Below are positions 51,613-61,768 of a stretch of 64,000 bases of DNA, one piece after another; the stretch's first letter is position 1; each line of letters starts with the position of its first letter. The translations under genes were made by a program, and so were the position numbers. Source of the stretch: Paludibacteraceae bacterium. Lineage in GTDB: Bacteria; Bacteroidota; Bacteroidia; Bacteroidales; Paludibacteraceae. The notes below the pieces were generated by a model. It worked only from the letters and a program-made list of their open reading frames with translations, searched no databases and was not told the origin of the DNA. The DNA lies in NCBI GenBank assembly GCA_017551025.1, contig JAFZNG010000007.1, positions 1 to 64,000 on the forward strand, written 5' to 3'.

Positions 51613-51614
51613 AA

Positions 51615-52439
51615 ATGGCTGTACGTAAATTTAAGCCCTCAACACCGGGGCAAAGACACAAAGTTATTGGCGCGTTTGAGACAATTACTGCAAGCGCACC
51701 AGAAAAGTCTCTTGTGTACGGAAAGCGCAAGACGGGTGGTCGTAACCACGTAGGTAAGATGACCATGCGTTATATTGGCGGTGGACACAAGCAGAAGTAT
51801 CGTGTAATTGACTTCAAGCGCAACAAAGATGGTGTACCGGCAACAGTAAAGACTATAGAGTACGATCCGAACCGTTCGGCTCGCATTGCACTGCTATTCT
51901 ATGCTGATGGCGAAAAGCGCTACATTCTTGCACCTAATGGACTGCAAGTAGGTCAAACGGTAATGTCGGGCGCAGAGGCTGCTCCCGAAGTAGGTAATGC
52001 ACTTCCTATGGTAAACATCCCTCTGGGTACGTTGATTCACAACATTGAGCTTCGTCCCGGTCAGGGTGCTTGCATGGTTCGTTCTGCAGGTACGTTTGCA
52101 CAGTTGTCTTCTCGTGAGGACAAGTATGCAATCATCAAGTTGCCTTCGGGCGAGTTGCGTAAGGTGCTGAGCGCATGTAAGGCAACTGTAGGAGTTGTAG
52201 GTAACAGTGATCACGCCCTGGAGAAGAGCGGTAAGGCAGGTCGCAGTCGTTGGCTGGGTCGTCGTCCGCACAACCGCGGTGTATCTATGAACCCTGTAGA
52301 TCACCCGATGGGTGGTGGTGAAGGCCGTCAGAGCGGTGGACATCCGCGTAGCCGTAAGGGTCTGCTCGCTAAGGGTTATAAGACTCGCGCTCCGAAGAAC
52401 CAGAGCAATCAGTACATTATTGAAAGACGTAAGAAGTAA
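51615..52439 (+). CDS. rplB: 50S ribosomal protein L2
   Basis: A 274-residue protein needed for subunit joining and peptidyl transfer. The conserved C-terminal [20 protein letters not shown] holds the His close to the catalytic centre. The RNA-binding core ([20 protein letters not shown]) is intact. Confidence 0.98.
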   Translation: MAVRKFKPSTPGQRHKVIGAFETITASAPEKSLVYGKRKTGGRNHVGKMTMRYIGGGHKQKYRVIDFKRNKDGVPATVKTIEYDPNRSARIALLFYADGEKRYILAPNGLQVGQTVMSGAEAAPEVGNALPMVNIPLGTLIHNIELRPGQGACMVRSAGTFAQLSSREDKYAIIKLPSGELRKVLSACKATVGVVGNSDHALEKSGKAGRSRWLGRRPHNRGVSMNPVDHPMGGGEGRQSGGHPRSRKGLLAKGYKTRAPKNQSNQYIIERRKK

Positions 52440-52464
52440 AACCTATTAAAATCAGATTAACATT

Positions 52465-52731
52465 ATGAGTCGTTCATTGAAAAAAGGACCGTTTATTAGC
52501 GTAAAGCTGGAGAAGAAGGTGCTGGCTATGAATGAGGCTAACAAGAAAGAAGTTGTTAAGACCTGGAGCCGTGCATCGATGATCTCTCCTGATTTTGTAG
52601 GTCATACTATTGCAGTTCACAATGGAAACAAATTCATTCCTGTTTACGTAACGGAGAACATGGTAGGTCACAAGTTGGGCGAGTTTGCTCCGACGCGCAC
52701 CTTCCGCGGTCACTCGGGTAACAGAAAGTAA
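52465..52731 (+). CDS. rpsS: 30S ribosomal protein S19
   Basis: An 88-residue protein of the 30S head. [39 protein letters not shown] and [16 protein letters not shown] are all standard. It pairs with S13 near the A-site finger. Confidence 0.98.
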   Translation: MSRSLKKGPFISVKLEKKVLAMNEANKKEVVKTWSRASMISPDFVGHTIAVHNGNKFIPVYVTENMVGHKLGEFAPTRTFRGHSGNRK

Positions 52732-52774
52732 TCCATTGAATCATTAATCAACATTAAAAAAACCTAAGATTAAA

Positions 52775-53182
52775 ATGGGTGCTAGAAAACATAATACAGC
52801 TGAGGCAATGAAGGAAGCTCGCAAGAGCCAATATTTTGCTAAGCTTAACAACGTGCCTACCAGCCCGCGTAAGATGCGTCTCGTAGCAGACATGATCCGT
52901 GGCATGGAGGTGAACCGCGCTCTGGGTGCACTGCATTTCTCGACCAAAGAGGCTAGCCGTGCGCTGGAGAAACTGCTCAAATCGGCCATTGCCAACTGGG
53001 AAACCAAGACCGGCAAGAAGGCTGATCAAGAGACACTGTATGTTAGTAACATCATGGTTGACGGCGGCTTGATGCTCAAGCGCATGTTGCCCGCTCCTCA
53101 AGGCCGCGCTTATCGTGTGCGCAAGCGTTCGAACCATGTTACTATATTTGTAGATACCAAGAATACTAACGCTGAAAAGTAA
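52775..53182 (+). CDS. rplV: 50S ribosomal protein L22
   Basis: A 135-residue protein lining the exit tunnel with a long beta hairpin ([20 protein letters not shown]), where changes give macrolide resistance in other bacteria. [20 protein letters not shown] is the typical N-terminal part. Confidence 0.97.
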   Translation: MGARKHNTAEAMKEARKSQYFAKLNNVPTSPRKMRLVADMIRGMEVNRALGALHFSTKEASRALEKLLKSAIANWETKTGKKADQETLYVSNIMVDGGLMLKRMLPAPQGRAYRVRKRSNHVTIFVDTKNTNAEK

Positions 53183-53191
53183 TTAACCAAA

Positions 53192-53923
53192 ATGGGACAG
53201 AAAATTAATCCAATTGCAAACCGCCTGGGTATTGTACGTGGTTGGGATTCCAACTGGTTTGGCGGTAAGAATTTCGGAGATACGCTGCTTGAGGATGCTA
53301 AGATCCGCAAGTACCTGAATGCCCGTTTGGCTGAGGCTAGTATTTCCCGTATCGTTATTGAAAGAACTCTGAAGTTGGTAACTGTTACTGTCTGCACCGC
53401 TCGCCCCGGTTACATCATCGGTAAGGGTGGACAAGAAGTTGACAAATTGAAAGAGGAATTGAAGAAAATCACCAAGCAGGATGTGCAGATCAACATCTTC
53501 GAGGTACGTCGTCCGGAATTGGATGCTACGATCGTAGCAAACAAGATCGCTCGTCAGCTCGAGGGCAAGATTGCATATCGCCGTGCTGTGAAGATGGCTA
53601 TCCAATCGACCATGCGCATGGGTGCTGAGGGTATTAAGGTACAAGTCAGCGGACGTCTCAACGGTGCCGAAATGGCTCGTAAGGAGATGTACAAGGAAGG
53701 TCGTACGCCTCTGCACACGCTGCGTGCTGACATCGACTACTGCCACGTTGGTGCACTGACCAAGGTAGGTATTATCGGTGTAAAGGTTTGGATTTGCCGT
53801 GGCGAAGTATTCGGCAAGAAGGACCTGGCTCCTAACTTCACGCAGGCTAAGGAGAATCGTCCTGACCGTCGCAACGATCGTCGTGACGACCGCCGTGGTG
53901 GTTTCCGCAGAAACAAAAAATAA
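53192..53923 (+). CDS. rpsC: 30S ribosomal protein S3
   Basis: A 243-residue protein at the mRNA entry. The KH-domain motif is [20 protein letters not shown]. The last 30 residues are a charged Arg/Asp-rich tail ([20 protein letters not shown]) longer than in E. coli, which probably contacts RNA. Confidence 0.97.
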   Translation: MGQKINPIANRLGIVRGWDSNWFGGKNFGDTLLEDAKIRKYLNARLAEASISRIVIERTLKLVTVTVCTARPGYIIGKGGQEVDKLKEELKKITKQDVQINIFEVRRPELDATIVANKIARQLEGKIAYRRAVKMAIQSTMRMGAEGIKVQVSGRLNGAEMARKEMYKEGRTPLHTLRADIDYCHVGALTKVGIIGVKVWICRGEVFGKKDLAPNFTQAKENRPDRRNDRRDDRRGGFRRNKK

Positions 53924-53954
53924 TGTTCAACGATTTGTAGATTAGAAAACAGTT

Positions 53955-54386
53955 ATGTTACAACCAAAGAAAACTAAATTCCGCCGCTGTCAGAAGGGTC
54001 GCATCAAGGGTGTGGCTCATCGCGGCCAAGAACTGGTATTCGGTTCTTTCGGTATCAAGAGTCTTGGTACCATCTGGTTGACCGGTCGTCAAATCGAAGC
54101 AGCCCGTATCGCCGTTACCCGTCATATGCAACGTCAAGGTCAGGTTTGGATCCGCGTATTCCCGGATAAGCCTATCACGAAGAAGCCGTTGGATGTACGT
54201 ATGGGTAAAGGTAAAGGTGCTCCGGAAGGCTTTGTAGTTCCATTGGAGCCGGGCCGTATTATCTTCGAGATTGACGGCGTACCCTTCGAGGTAGCAAAAG
54301 AGGCACTCCGCCTGGCTGCTCAGAAGTTGCCTGTAACCACTAAATTTGTCGTAAGACGTGACTACGACGCAACTCAAAATGTTTAA
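53955..54386 (+). CDS. rplP: 50S ribosomal protein L16
   Basis: A 143-residue protein that positions tRNA in the A site. [40 protein letters not shown] and [20 protein letters not shown] are standard. Confidence 0.98.
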   Translation: MLQPKKTKFRRCQKGRIKGVAHRGQELVFGSFGIKSLGTIWLTGRQIEAARIAVTRHMQRQGQVWIRVFPDKPITKKPLDVRMGKGKGAPEGFVVPLEPGRIIFEIDGVPFEVAKEALRLAAQKLPVTTKFVVRRDYDATQNV

Positions 54387-54394
54387 TTAGGATT

Positions 54395-54589
54395 ATGAAA
54401 ACAGCTGAAATCAAAGAATTAAAAACTGCTGAGCTCCAAGAGCGCTTGGAGGCTGAGAAGGCAAGTTTGACTCAGATGAAGTTGAATCACAGCATTTCTC
54501 CGCTTGACAATCCTTTGCAGATTAAGGTTGCTCGCAGAAACATTGCACGAATTGCAACTGAGCTTCGTGCTCGTGAAATTAACAAGTAA
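54395..54589 (+). CDS. rpmC: 50S ribosomal protein L29
   Basis: A 64-residue helical-hairpin protein at the tunnel exit. MKTAEIKELKTAELQERLEA and QIKVARRNIARIATELRARE are the two helices. The gap to rplP is 8 bp. Confidence 0.95.
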   Translation: MKTAEIKELKTAELQERLEAEKASLTQMKLNHSISPLDNPLQIKVARRNIARIATELRAREINK

Positions 54590-54604
54590 AAAACGACAAA
54601 GACA

Positions 54605-54859
54605 ATGGAAAGAAATTTAAGAAAAGAGCGCGTGGGAATCGTGGTTTCCAACAAGATGGACAAGACTATCGTCGTTGCCGTTAAGTGGAAAGAGAAACAT
54701 CCCATCTATGGCAAGTTTGTCAATAAGACTCGCAAGTTCCACGCTCATGACGAGAAGAACGAGGCAGGTATGGGTGATACCGTACGCATCATGGAGACTC
54801 GTCCGTTGAGCAAGACCGTGCGTTGGCGTTTAACTCAAATTGTAGAAAGGGCTAAGTAA
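54605..54859 (+). CDS. rpsQ: 30S ribosomal protein S17
   Basis: An 84-residue OB-fold protein. [39 protein letters not shown] and [20 protein letters not shown] are standard. The gap to rplN is 2 bp. Confidence 0.97.
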   Translation: MERNLRKERVGIVVSNKMDKTIVVAVKWKEKHPIYGKFVNKTRKFHAHDEKNEAGMGDTVRIMETRPLSKTVRWRLTQIVERAK

Positions 54860-54861
54860 TT

Positions 54862-55227
54862 ATGGTACAGCAAGAATCAAGACTTATCGTTGCGGACAAC
54901 TCGGGTGCTAAAGAGGCGCTTGTAATCCGCGTTCTGGGCGGCACCAAGAAACGTTATGCCAGCCTTGGAGACACCGTAGTGGTAGCCGTTAAGGGCGTTA
55001 TCCCTTCGAGCGAGATCAAGGACGGTACGGTAACCCGTGCTATCGTCGTTCGCGTGAAGAAGGAAGTACGTCGTGCAGACGGCAGTTATATTCGCTTTGA
55101 CGACAACGCTTGCGTATTGGTTAACAATGCAGGTGAGTTGCGTGGTAGCCGTATTTTCGGTCCGGTAGCTCGTGAATTGCGTCAGACGAACATGAAGATT
55201 ATATCGTTGGCACCAGAAGTGCTCTAA
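54862..55227 (+). CDS. rplN: 50S ribosomal protein L14
   Basis: A 121-residue protein at the subunit interface. [40 protein letters not shown] and [13 protein letters not shown] are typical. Confidence 0.98.
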   Translation: MVQQESRLIVADNSGAKEALVIRVLGGTKKRYASLGDTVVVAVKGVIPSSEIKDGTVTRAIVVRVKKEVRRADGSYIRFDDNACVLVNNAGELRGSRIFGPVARELRQTNMKIISLAPEVL

Positions 55228-55247
55228 TCATCTAAAACGTTACAGTA

Positions 55248-55556
55248 ATGGCAAAATTACATATCAAAAAAGGTGATACCGTTTTCGTAAACGCAGGCGC
55301 TTCGAAGGGCAAGACCGGCCGTGTGCTGGAGGTGCTCGTTGACAAGCAGCGTGCTATCGTAGAGGGTGTCAACATGGTATCGAAGAGTACCAAACCTAAT
55401 GCAAAGAATCCGCAAGGCGGAATCGTAAAACAAGAGGCTCCCATCCATATTTCGAACCTCAACCCCGTTGAGGACGGCAAGCCGGTACGTGTAGGTCGCG
55501 TACAGAAGGATGGCAAGCTTGTACGTGTAAGTAAAAAAACCGGTAAGGAGATCTAA
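55248..55556 (+). CDS. rplX: 50S ribosomal protein L24
   Basis: A 102-residue assembly-initiating protein with an N-terminal KOW motif ([20 protein letters not shown]). [20 protein letters not shown] is typical of bacterial L24. The gap to rplE is 2 bp. Confidence 0.97.
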   Translation: MAKLHIKKGDTVFVNAGASKGKTGRVLEVLVDKQRAIVEGVNMVSKSTKPNAKNPQGGIVKQEAPIHISNLNPVEDGKPVRVGRVQKDGKLVRVSKKTGKEI

Positions 55557-55558
55557 GT

Positions 55559-56101
55559 ATGAATACAGCTAGTATGAAGCAGGATTACAAGGAGCGTATC
55601 GTTCCTATCCTGATGAAAGAGTTCGGTTACACTACAGTAATGCAGTGCCCGCGTCTTGAGAAGATTGTGCTCAACCAGGGTCTCGGCGAAGCCGTAGCAG
55701 ACAAGAAGATCATCGAGGTGGCTCTCCAGGAGATGACCGCTATCGCAGGTCAGAAGGCTGTAGCCACGGAGTCGAAGAAGGATATCGCCGGTTTCAAGGT
55801 TCGTAAGAAAATGCCGATCGGCGTACGCGTTACGTTGCGTGGCGACCAGATGTACGAGTTCCTCGAGCGCCTGGTTCGCGTAGCACTGCCGCGTATCCGC
55901 GACTTCAAGGGTATTAACAACAAGATGGACGGCCGTGGTAACTACACGCTGGGTATCACGGAGCAGATCATCTTCCCGGAAATCAACATTGATAACATCA
56001 CCAAACTGCTGGGTATGAACATTACGTTCGTTACTACGGCTAACACCGATGAGGAGGGCTTCGCTCTGCTGCGTGAGTTTGGTTTACCTTTCAAAAAGTA
56101 A
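55559..56101 (+). CDS. rplE: 50S ribosomal protein L5
   Basis: A 180-residue 5S rRNA-binding protein of the central protuberance. [38 protein letters not shown] and [18 protein letters not shown] are standard. Confidence 0.98.
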   Translation: MNTASMKQDYKERIVPILMKEFGYTTVMQCPRLEKIVLNQGLGEAVADKKIIEVALQEMTAIAGQKAVATESKKDIAGFKVRKKMPIGVRVTLRGDQMYEFLERLVRVALPRIRDFKGINNKMDGRGNYTLGITEQIIFPEINIDNITKLLGMNITFVTTANTDEEGFALLREFGLPFKK

Positions 56102-56110
56102 GACAAGACT

Positions 56111-56380
56111 ATGGCAAAAGAATCAATGAAAGCCCGCGAGGTGAAGCGTGCAGCCCTGGTAGCAAAATATGCTGCTAAGCGTGCTCAACTCCTCAAGGAT
56201 GGAGACTATGAAGGTCTCCAGGCACTGCCCAAGAACGCCAGCCCGGTACGTCTGCACAACCGTTGCAAGATCACCGGTCGTCCGAAAGGTTATATGCGTG
56301 TCTTCGGTCTGAGCCGTATCCAGTTCCGCGAGATGGCTTCCAAGGGTTTGATCCCGGGAGTAAAGAAAGCAAGCTGGTAA
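56111..56380 (+). CDS. rpsN: 30S ribosomal protein S14 (zinc-free type)
   Basis: An 89-residue S14 of the long type with the C-terminal [20 protein letters not shown] and [18 protein letters not shown]. It has only one Cys, so no zinc knuckle. It is followed by a 126-bp spacer with two hairpins. Confidence 0.97.
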   Translation: MAKESMKAREVKRAALVAKYAAKRAQLLKDGDYEGLQALPKNASPVRLHNRCKITGRPKGYMRVFGLSRIQFREMASKGLIPGVKKASW

Positions 56381-56389
56381 AAAAATATT

Positions 56390-56443
56390 CCGTAAGTTCC
56401 GGAACATCCGAGTACATGGCTCGGTATGTCCGGAAAACTACGG
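56390..56443 (+). promoter_or_regulatory. Long stem-loop between rpsN and rpsH
   Basis: CCGTA, TTCCGGAACAT and CGAG on the left pair with CTCG, ATGTCCGGAA and TACGG on the right with small bulges around TACATGG. There is no T-run, so it is more likely regulatory than a terminator. Confidence 0.7.
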
Positions 56444-56470
56444 CAAGTTAACTTAATTTATTAAACAATG

Positions 56471-56485
56471 TCAGGACAGTCCTGA
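56471..56485 (+). promoter_or_regulatory. Second hairpin in the rpsH leader
   Basis: TCAGGA and TCCTGA pair around CAG, followed by TAATTTTAAAA. It lies 21 bp before rpsH. Confidence 0.55.
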
Positions 56486-56506
56486 TAATTTTAAAACAAC
56501 AAAACA

Positions 56507-56902
56507 ATGACAGATCCTATTGCAGATTACCTCACTCGACTGAGGAATGCTATCAAAGCCGGCCACCGTGTGGTAGAAGTTCCGGCTTCGAATCTGAAGA
56601 AAGAGATCACTCGCATCTTGTTTGAGAAGGGTTATATCCTCTCGTACAAGTTTGTAGAGGATGGCCCTCAGGGAACGATTAAGATTGCCCTGAAGTATGA
56701 TCCGGTTAACAAAGTTAACGCCATCAAGAGTTTGCAACGTGTGTCCACTCCGGGTTTGCGTCAGTATGTAGGTTATCGTGAGATGCCGCGCGTATTGAAC
56801 GGTCTGGGTATCGCTATCCTGAGCACCTCTAAGGGTGTGATGACCAACAAGGAAGCGCTTGTACAGAAACTGGGTGGTGAAGTTATTTGCTATGTTTATT
56901 AA
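56507..56902 (+). CDS. rpsH: 30S ribosomal protein S8
   Basis: A 131-residue 16S-binding protein. MTDPIADYLTRLRNAIKAGH and GIAILSTSKGVMTNKEALVQ are typical. In E. coli S8 represses the spc operon by binding mRNA near rplE; the two hairpins just upstream here are candidates for a related site, but the E. coli motif is not evident. Confidence 0.98.
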   Translation: MTDPIADYLTRLRNAIKAGHRVVEVPASNLKKEITRILFEKGYILSYKFVEDGPQGTIKIALKYDPVNKVNAIKSLQRVSTPGLRQYVGYREMPRVLNGLGIAILSTSKGVMTNKEALVQKLGGEVICYVY

Positions 56903-56920
56903 TGTAAGGAGGAGAAGATT

Positions 56921-57478
56921 ATGTCTAGAATTGGAAAACTTCCTATTGCAATCCCTGCAGGCGTAACTGTAGCAGTTAGCGCAGACAACGTAGTGACCGT
57001 AAAGGGTCCGAAAGGTGAACTCGTACAAGCAGTTGATCCGCTGATCACCGTTACGGTAGAGGATGGCGTATGCCACGTAACTCGTCCGAACGATGAGAAA
57101 GAGGCTCGCTCGAAGCATGGTCTGTACCGTGCGCTGATCCACAACATGGTGGTAGGTGTGAGCGAAGGTTATACCAAGGTGCTGGAACTGGTCGGTGTAG
57201 GTTACCGTGTTGAGTTGGCTCAGCCGAACGTGCTGAACTTCTCGCTGGGTTATACACACCCGATCTATCTCGGCTTGCCGAAGGAGATCAAGGTAGAGAC
57301 CAAGTCGGAGCGTAACCAGAACCCGCTCGTAATCCTGGAGTCGGCTGACAAGCAGTTGATCGGTCAGGTTTGCGCTAAGATCCGTTCGTTCCGTAAGCCG
57401 GAGCCGTATAAGGGTAAAGGTATTCGCTTCCAAGGTGAAGTGGTTCGTCGTAAGGCTGGTAAGTCGGCTGGTAAATAA
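56921..57478 (+). CDS. rplF: 50S ribosomal protein L6
   Basis: A 185-residue protein near the factor-binding site. [28 protein letters not shown] and the C-terminal [20 protein letters not shown] are standard. AAGGAGG precedes the ATG, one of the few Shine-Dalgarno sites here. Confidence 0.98.
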   Translation: MSRIGKLPIAIPAGVTVAVSADNVVTVKGPKGELVQAVDPLITVTVEDGVCHVTRPNDEKEARSKHGLYRALIHNMVVGVSEGYTKVLELVGVGYRVELAQPNVLNFSLGYTHPIYLGLPKEIKVETKSERNQNPLVILESADKQLIGQVCAKIRSFRKPEPYKGKGIRFQGEVVRRKAGKSAGK

Positions 57479-57498
57479 AATTAGAAAGGAGTAAGATT

Positions 57499-57843
57499 AT
57501 GCTAAAGAAAATTGCACGTCGCCTTAAGATTAAGGCATCTATCCGCACCAAGGTGTCGGGTACCGCAGAGCGTCCTCGCCTGACCGTATTCCGCTCTAAT
57601 AGCCAGATTTACGCTCAGGTAATCGACGACACGAAGGGTATGACCCTGGCTAGCGCTTCGTCGCTTGCTATCAAGGATAAAATGACCAAGACTGAGAAAG
57701 CTCAACAGGTTGGAAAACTGATTGCTGAGGCTGCTAAGAAAGCAGGCGTAGAGGCAGTCGTATTCGATCGTAACGGCTATCTGTATCATGGTCGAGTTCA
57801 ATCACTTGCAGACGCTGCTCGCGAGGCAGGTCTCAAATTCTAA
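57499..57843 (+). CDS. rplR: 50S ribosomal protein L18
   Basis: A 114-residue 5S rRNA-binding protein. [20 protein letters not shown] and [20 protein letters not shown] are typical. AAAGGAG precedes the ATG. Confidence 0.98.
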   Translation: MLKKIARRLKIKASIRTKVSGTAERPRLTVFRSNSQIYAQVIDDTKGMTLASASSLAIKDKMTKTEKAQQVGKLIAEAAKKAGVEAVVFDRNGYLYHGRVQSLADAAREAGLKF

Positions 57844-57858
57844 AATGACGATAGAGAT

Positions 57859-58365
57859 ATGAATCGTGTAAAAACTACTCAAGATCTGGAGCTCAAGGAG
57901 CGCTTGGTCGCTGTCAACCGCGTAACGAAAGTTACCAAGGGTGGACGTACTTTCACCTTCGCTGCTATCGTTGTTGTTGGAAATGAGAACGGCATCGTAG
58001 GTCAGGGTCTCGGTAAGGCAGGCGAAGTAACGGCTGCTATCGCCAAGGCTACTGAGGCAGCAAAGAAGAACCTGATTCAGGTTCCTGTACTGAAGGGTAC
58101 TATTCCTCACGAGCAGTATGCTAAGTTCGGTGGTGCCCGTGTATATATCCAACCCGCTACTCACGGTACGGGAGTGAAGGCCGGTGGTGCTATGCGTGCC
58201 GTATTGGAGTCGGTCGGTGTAACCGACGTGCTCGCAAAGGCAAAAGGTAGCAGCAACCCTCACAACCTCGTGAAGGCTACTATTCAGGCACTCGCAGAAC
58301 TGCGTGACGCCCGCACCGTAGCTCAGAACCGTGGCGTAAGCATGTCAACTGTGTTTAACGGATAA
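57859..58365 (+). CDS. rpsE: 30S ribosomal protein S5
   Basis: A 168-residue protein affecting fidelity. The double-stranded RNA-binding part [20 protein letters not shown] and GLGKAGEV are present, followed by the S5 fold ([20 protein letters not shown]). Confidence 0.98.
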   Translation: MNRVKTTQDLELKERLVAVNRVTKVTKGGRTFTFAAIVVVGNENGIVGQGLGKAGEVTAAIAKATEAAKKNLIQVPVLKGTIPHEQYAKFGGARVYIQPATHGTGVKAGGAMRAVLESVGVTDVLAKAKGSSNPHNLVKATIQALAELRDARTVAQNRGVSMSTVFNG

Positions 58366-58379
58366 ATCTCAGAAGAACT

Positions 58380-58556
58380 ATGGCAAAGATTAAAATTCAA
58401 CAAGTACGCAGCATTATCCGCTGCCCGAAGGATCAGAAAGAGACCATGTGGGCTCTTGGTCTGAAGAAAATGAATGCTGTGGTAGAGCATGAGGCTAATC
58501 CCGCTATCATGGGCATGGTTGAGAAGGTAAAGCACCTTGTAAAAGTAATTGATTAA
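58380..58556 (+). CDS. rpmD: 50S ribosomal protein L30
   Basis: A 58-residue protein between rpsE and rplO. It starts MAKIKIQQVRSIIRCPKDQK and ends HLVKVID, with the L30 core TMWALGLKKMNAVVEHEANP. The length and order fit the spc cluster. Confidence 0.95.
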   Translation: MAKIKIQQVRSIIRCPKDQKETMWALGLKKMNAVVEHEANPAIMGMVEKVKHLVKVID

Positions 58557-58580
58557 TTGAACTTTTAAGATTGAAGCATT

Positions 58581-59027
58581 ATGGAATTAAATAATTTAAC
58601 TCCGGCTGCCGGTTCGGTAAAGACCGCAAAGCGTATCGGTCGTGGTGCCGGTTCGGGTCTGGGTGGAACATCTACCCGTGGTCACAAGGGTGCTAAGTCA
58701 CGTTCGGGTTACAGCAAGAAAATCGGTTTCGAGGGTGGTCAAATGCCTATGCAGCGCCGTCTGCCGAAGTTCGGTTTTAAGAATATCAACCGCGTTGAGT
58801 ACAAGGCCATCAACCTCTCTACGCTTCAGGCACTCGCAGAGGCTAAGAAGCTGGAGAAGATCGGTCTGATCGAACTGCACGAGGCTGGTTTCATCAACAA
58901 GACCCAACTCGTTAAGATTCTTGGTAACGGCACGCTGACCGCTAAGCTGACCGTAGAGGCTAACGCCTTCTCGAAGACGGCTGAAGAGGCTATCACCGCT
59001 GCCGGTGGTAACGTAGTGAAAATCTAA
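58581..59027 (+). CDS. rplO: 50S ribosomal protein L15
   Basis: A 148-residue assembly protein. The Gly-rich N-terminal part GRGAGSGLGGTSTRGHKGAK and GFEGGQMPMQRRLPKFGFKN are standard. A strong hairpin lies 10 bp after the stop, before secY. Confidence 0.98.
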   Translation: MELNNLTPAAGSVKTAKRIGRGAGSGLGGTSTRGHKGAKSRSGYSKKIGFEGGQMPMQRRLPKFGFKNINRVEYKAINLSTLQALAEAKKLEKIGLIELHEAGFINKTQLVKILGNGTLTAKLTVEANAFSKTAEEAITAAGGNVVKI

Positions 59028-59037
59028 AACGTTATGA

Positions 59038-59092
59038 AGTCTTGAGCTAGTCGAATGAAAGCTCGCTTTCGCAATTCGACGACGCCAAGACT
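59038..59092 (+). promoter_or_regulatory. Two-part stem-loop between rplO and secY
   Basis: AGTCTTG/CAAGACT closes an outer stem and GTCGAAT/ATTCGAC an inner stem around AAGCTCGCTTT. The following sequence is CCAGAAAAAAC without T-run, so an attenuator or RNA-processing site is more likely than a terminator. Confidence 0.7.
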
Positions 59093-59114
59093 CCAGAAAA
59101 AACTTTAGTTTTTT

Positions 59115-60455
59115 ATGAAATTTATTGAAACAATTAAGAATATCTGGAAGGTTGAGGACCTCCGCAACCGACTGCTGACCACGCTTTTGTTCGTGCTCAT
59201 CTATCGTTTCGGATCGTTTGTAGTCCTTCCGGGTATCAACCCACAGGCTTTGGCAGCACTGCGTTCGCAGACTGCCGGAGGTCTGATGGCGTTGCTGGAT
59301 ATGTTCTCGGGTGGTGCCTTCTCGAATGCATCGGTGTTCGCGCTGGGTATTATGCCTTACATCTCCGCATCGATCGTAGTACAGCTACTCACTATTGCAG
59401 TGCCGTACTTCCAGAAGATGCAGAAAGAGGGTGAGTCGGGCCGCCAGAAGATGAACCAGATTACGCGCTATCTGACTGTGGCGATCTTGCTGTTCCAGGG
59501 TCCGAGTTACCTGGTGAACCTGTCTGTACAGATGGCACAGGCCGGTCAGCCTTTGGCTATCGGACTGAACTGGTTCACGATCTCGTCGACCGTACTGCTC
59601 TGTGCAGGCTCTATGTTCGTCATGTGGCTGGGTGAGCGTATTACCGACCGCGGTGTAGGAAACGGTATTTCCTTCATCATCTTGATCGGTATTATTGCCC
59701 GTTTCCCGGCTGCTGTGGTACAGGAGTTCGGTAGTCGTCTGAACGACGCCGGTGGTGGACTGATCGTATTCCTGATCGAGGTAGTGGTACTGCTGGCCGT
59801 GCTGGCATTCGCTATCCTGCTCGTTCAGGGAACTCGCAAGTTGCCGGTACAGTACGCTAAGCGTGTAGTGGGTAACAAGCAGTACGGAGGTGTACGCCAG
59901 TATATTCCGTTGAAGGTCAACGCGGCTAACGTGATGCCTATCATTTTTGCGCAGGCTATCATGTTTATTCCTATCGCTCTGATGGGCTTCAGCTCGGAGG
60001 GTAGCGGTTGGTTTGCACGCCAGTTTGCCGACAACAACGGCTTCTTGTACAACTTCGTATTCTTCCTGCTCATCATCGCCTTCACCTATTTCTATACAGC
60101 GATTATCATCAATCCTGTACAGATGGCTGAGAACCTGAAACTGAACAACGGTTTCATTCCGGGTGTTAAGCCGGGTAAGAAGACGGCTGAGTACATTGAT
60201 TCGATCATGAGTCGCATCACCTTGCCGGGTTCTATCCTGCTGGGTATCATCGCTATCCTGCCTGCATTCGCACGCCTGTTCGGCGTAACGATGGGCTTTG
60301 CGCAGTTCTTTGGTGGAACGTCGCTGCTCATCATGGTAGGTGTGATCCTGGATACACTGCAGCAGATTGAGAGCCACCTGCTGATGCGTCACTATGACGG
60401 ATTCTTTGATTCCGGAATGCGTATCAAAGGACGCACCGGTGCCATGGCTTACTAA
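59115..60455 (+). CDS. secY: Preprotein translocase subunit SecY
   Basis: A 446-residue membrane channel of the Sec pathway, with ten membrane segments. RLLTTLLFVLIYRFGSFVVL, ALGIMPYISASIVVQLLTIA and a C-terminal YDGFFDSGMRIKGRTGAMAY are typical. It exports all the signal-peptide proteins seen here. The usual adk does not follow. Confidence 0.98.
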   Translation: MKFIETIKNIWKVEDLRNRLLTTLLFVLIYRFGSFVVLPGINPQALAALRSQTAGGLMALLDMFSGGAFSNASVFALGIMPYISASIVVQLLTIAVPYFQKMQKEGESGRQKMNQITRYLTVAILLFQGPSYLVNLSVQMAQAGQPLAIGLNWFTISSTVLLCAGSMFVMWLGERITDRGVGNGISFIILIGIIARFPAAVVQEFGSRLNDAGGGLIVFLIEVVVLLAVLAFAILLVQGTRKLPVQYAKRVVGNKQYGGVRQYIPLKVNAANVMPIIFAQAIMFIPIALMGFSSEGSGWFARQFADNNGFLYNFVFFLLIIAFTYFYTAIIINPVQMAENLKLNNGFIPGVKPGKKTAEYIDSIMSRITLPGSILLGIIAILPAFARLFGVTMGFAQFFGGTSLLIMVGVILDTLQQIESHLLMRHYDGFFDSGMRIKGRTGAMAY

Positions 60456-60486
60456 TCGTCGAATTGTAAATTGTAGACTAAGGTAG

Positions 60487-61272
60487 ATGATTTATCTCAA
60501 GACAGACGAAGAAGTAGAGCTCATGCGAGCAAGCAACATCCTGCTGGGTAAGACTTATGCCGAAGTGGCTAAGTCTATCCGGCCGGGTGTGTCGACTGCC
60601 GAACTGGACAAGATTGCCTATGAGTTCATTATGGACAACGGCGGCAAACCTGCTTGTCTGGGTTATGACGGTTATCCCGCAACGCTCTGTACGTCGGTCA
60701 ATGGCGTGGTAGTACATGGCATCCCGTCGAAGGATTGCATCTTGCGCGAGGGTGATATTATCTCGGTTGACTCGTCGATCAATCTCAATGGTTGGCATTC
60801 CGATTCGGCCTATACCTTCCCGGTAGGGGAGATTGCGCCGGAGGTGATGCAACTATTGCGCACCACCAAAGAGGCCCTCTATCTGGGCATCGAGCAGGCG
60901 GTGACCGGACGACGTCTGGGAGATATCAGTGCCACGATCCAGCAACACTGCGAGAAGGCCGGTTACGGCGTGGTTCGTGAGTTTGTGGGTCACGGTATCG
61001 GTCGTGAGATGCACGAGGATCCCGAGGTATGCAACTATGGTCGTCGTGGCAACGGTATTATGCTCAAGTCGGGCATGACGCTGGCTATCGAACCGATGAT
61101 CACGCTTGGCCGTCGCCAGGTGGTCATCGAGGATGACGGCTGGACAGCCCGTACTGCGGATCGCAAGCCTGCGGCTCATTACGAGCACTCGGTGTGCGTA
61201 CGCAACGGCAAGGCAGATATCCTATCCACGTTCGACTATATCCGCGAGGTATTGGGAGACCGGTTTATCTAA
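60487..61272 (+). CDS. map: Methionine aminopeptidase, type I
   Basis: A 261-residue cytoplasmic metalloprotease that removes the first Met. Metal ligands lie in ISVDSSINLNGWHSDSAYTF (two Asp), GHGIGREMHEDPEV (His), LAIEPMITLG (Glu) and HYEHSVCVRNG (Glu). It follows secY after 31 bp containing AATTGTA repeats. Confidence 0.97.
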   Translation: MIYLKTDEEVELMRASNILLGKTYAEVAKSIRPGVSTAELDKIAYEFIMDNGGKPACLGYDGYPATLCTSVNGVVVHGIPSKDCILREGDIISVDSSINLNGWHSDSAYTFPVGEIAPEVMQLLRTTKEALYLGIEQAVTGRRLGDISATIQQHCEKAGYGVVREFVGHGIGREMHEDPEVCNYGRRGNGIMLKSGMTLAIEPMITLGRRQVVIEDDGWTARTADRKPAAHYEHSVCVRNGKADILSTFDYIREVLGDRFI

Positions 61273-61308
61273 ATAAGCTACAATAACAATCCAAACCAAT
61301 TAGCAACA

Positions 61309-61527
61309 ATGGCAAAACAAGATTCGATTGAAGTTGACGGCACGATCATTGAGTCGCTGAGTAATGCGATGTTTCGTGTGCAACTTGAGAATGGTCCGAT
61401 TATTACGGCGCATATCTCCGGCAAGATGCGTATGCACTATATTAAGATCTTGACCGGCGACCGCGTAAAAGTGGAGATGAGTCCGTACGACCTGACAAAA
61501 GGACGTATATCGTTCCGTTACAAGTAA
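61309..61527 (+). CDS. infA: Translation initiation factor IF-1
   Basis: A 72-residue OB-fold factor that binds the A site during initiation. [40 protein letters not shown] and [19 protein letters not shown] are standard. Confidence 0.98.
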   Translation: MAKQDSIEVDGTIIESLSNAMFRVQLENGPIITAHISGKMRMHYIKILTGDRVKVEMSPYDLTKGRISFRYK

Positions 61528-61531
61528 TGAT

Positions 61532-61556
61532 AGTCGAAAGTCGAAAGACAAAAGAC
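61532..61556 (+). repeat. Heptamer tract, left half of a 25-bp inverted pair
   Basis: Units AGTCGAA, AGTCGAA, AGACAAA and AGAC. Complementary to 62180-62204 at 24 of 25 positions, so the two could pair in one mRNA around rpmJ and rpsM. Confidence 0.9.
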
Positions 61557-61601
61557 AAAAGACTATCAGAATTAACTAATTAAATTAACACTTTTACTAG
61601 T

Positions 61602-61718
61602 ATGAAAGTAAGAGCATCAGTAAAGAAGCGCAATGCAGACTGCAAGATTGTACGTCGCAAAGGCAAGCTTTATGTTATTAACAAAAAAGAACCTAAAATG
61701 AAAATGCGTCAAGGATAA
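61602..61718 (+). CDS. rpmJ: 50S ribosomal protein L36 (zinc-free type)
   Basis: A 38-residue protein, [20 protein letters not shown] then [18 protein letters not shown]. Only one of the usual zinc-binding Cys is left, as is common in Bacteroidota. It lies between infA and rpsM. Confidence 0.95.
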   Translation: MKVRASVKKRNADCKIVRRKGKLYVINKKEPKMKMRQG

Positions 61719-61768
61719 CGCGTCATTTAGGCTTTAACAATTAAAATCAAATCCTTAAGTAAGAAATT

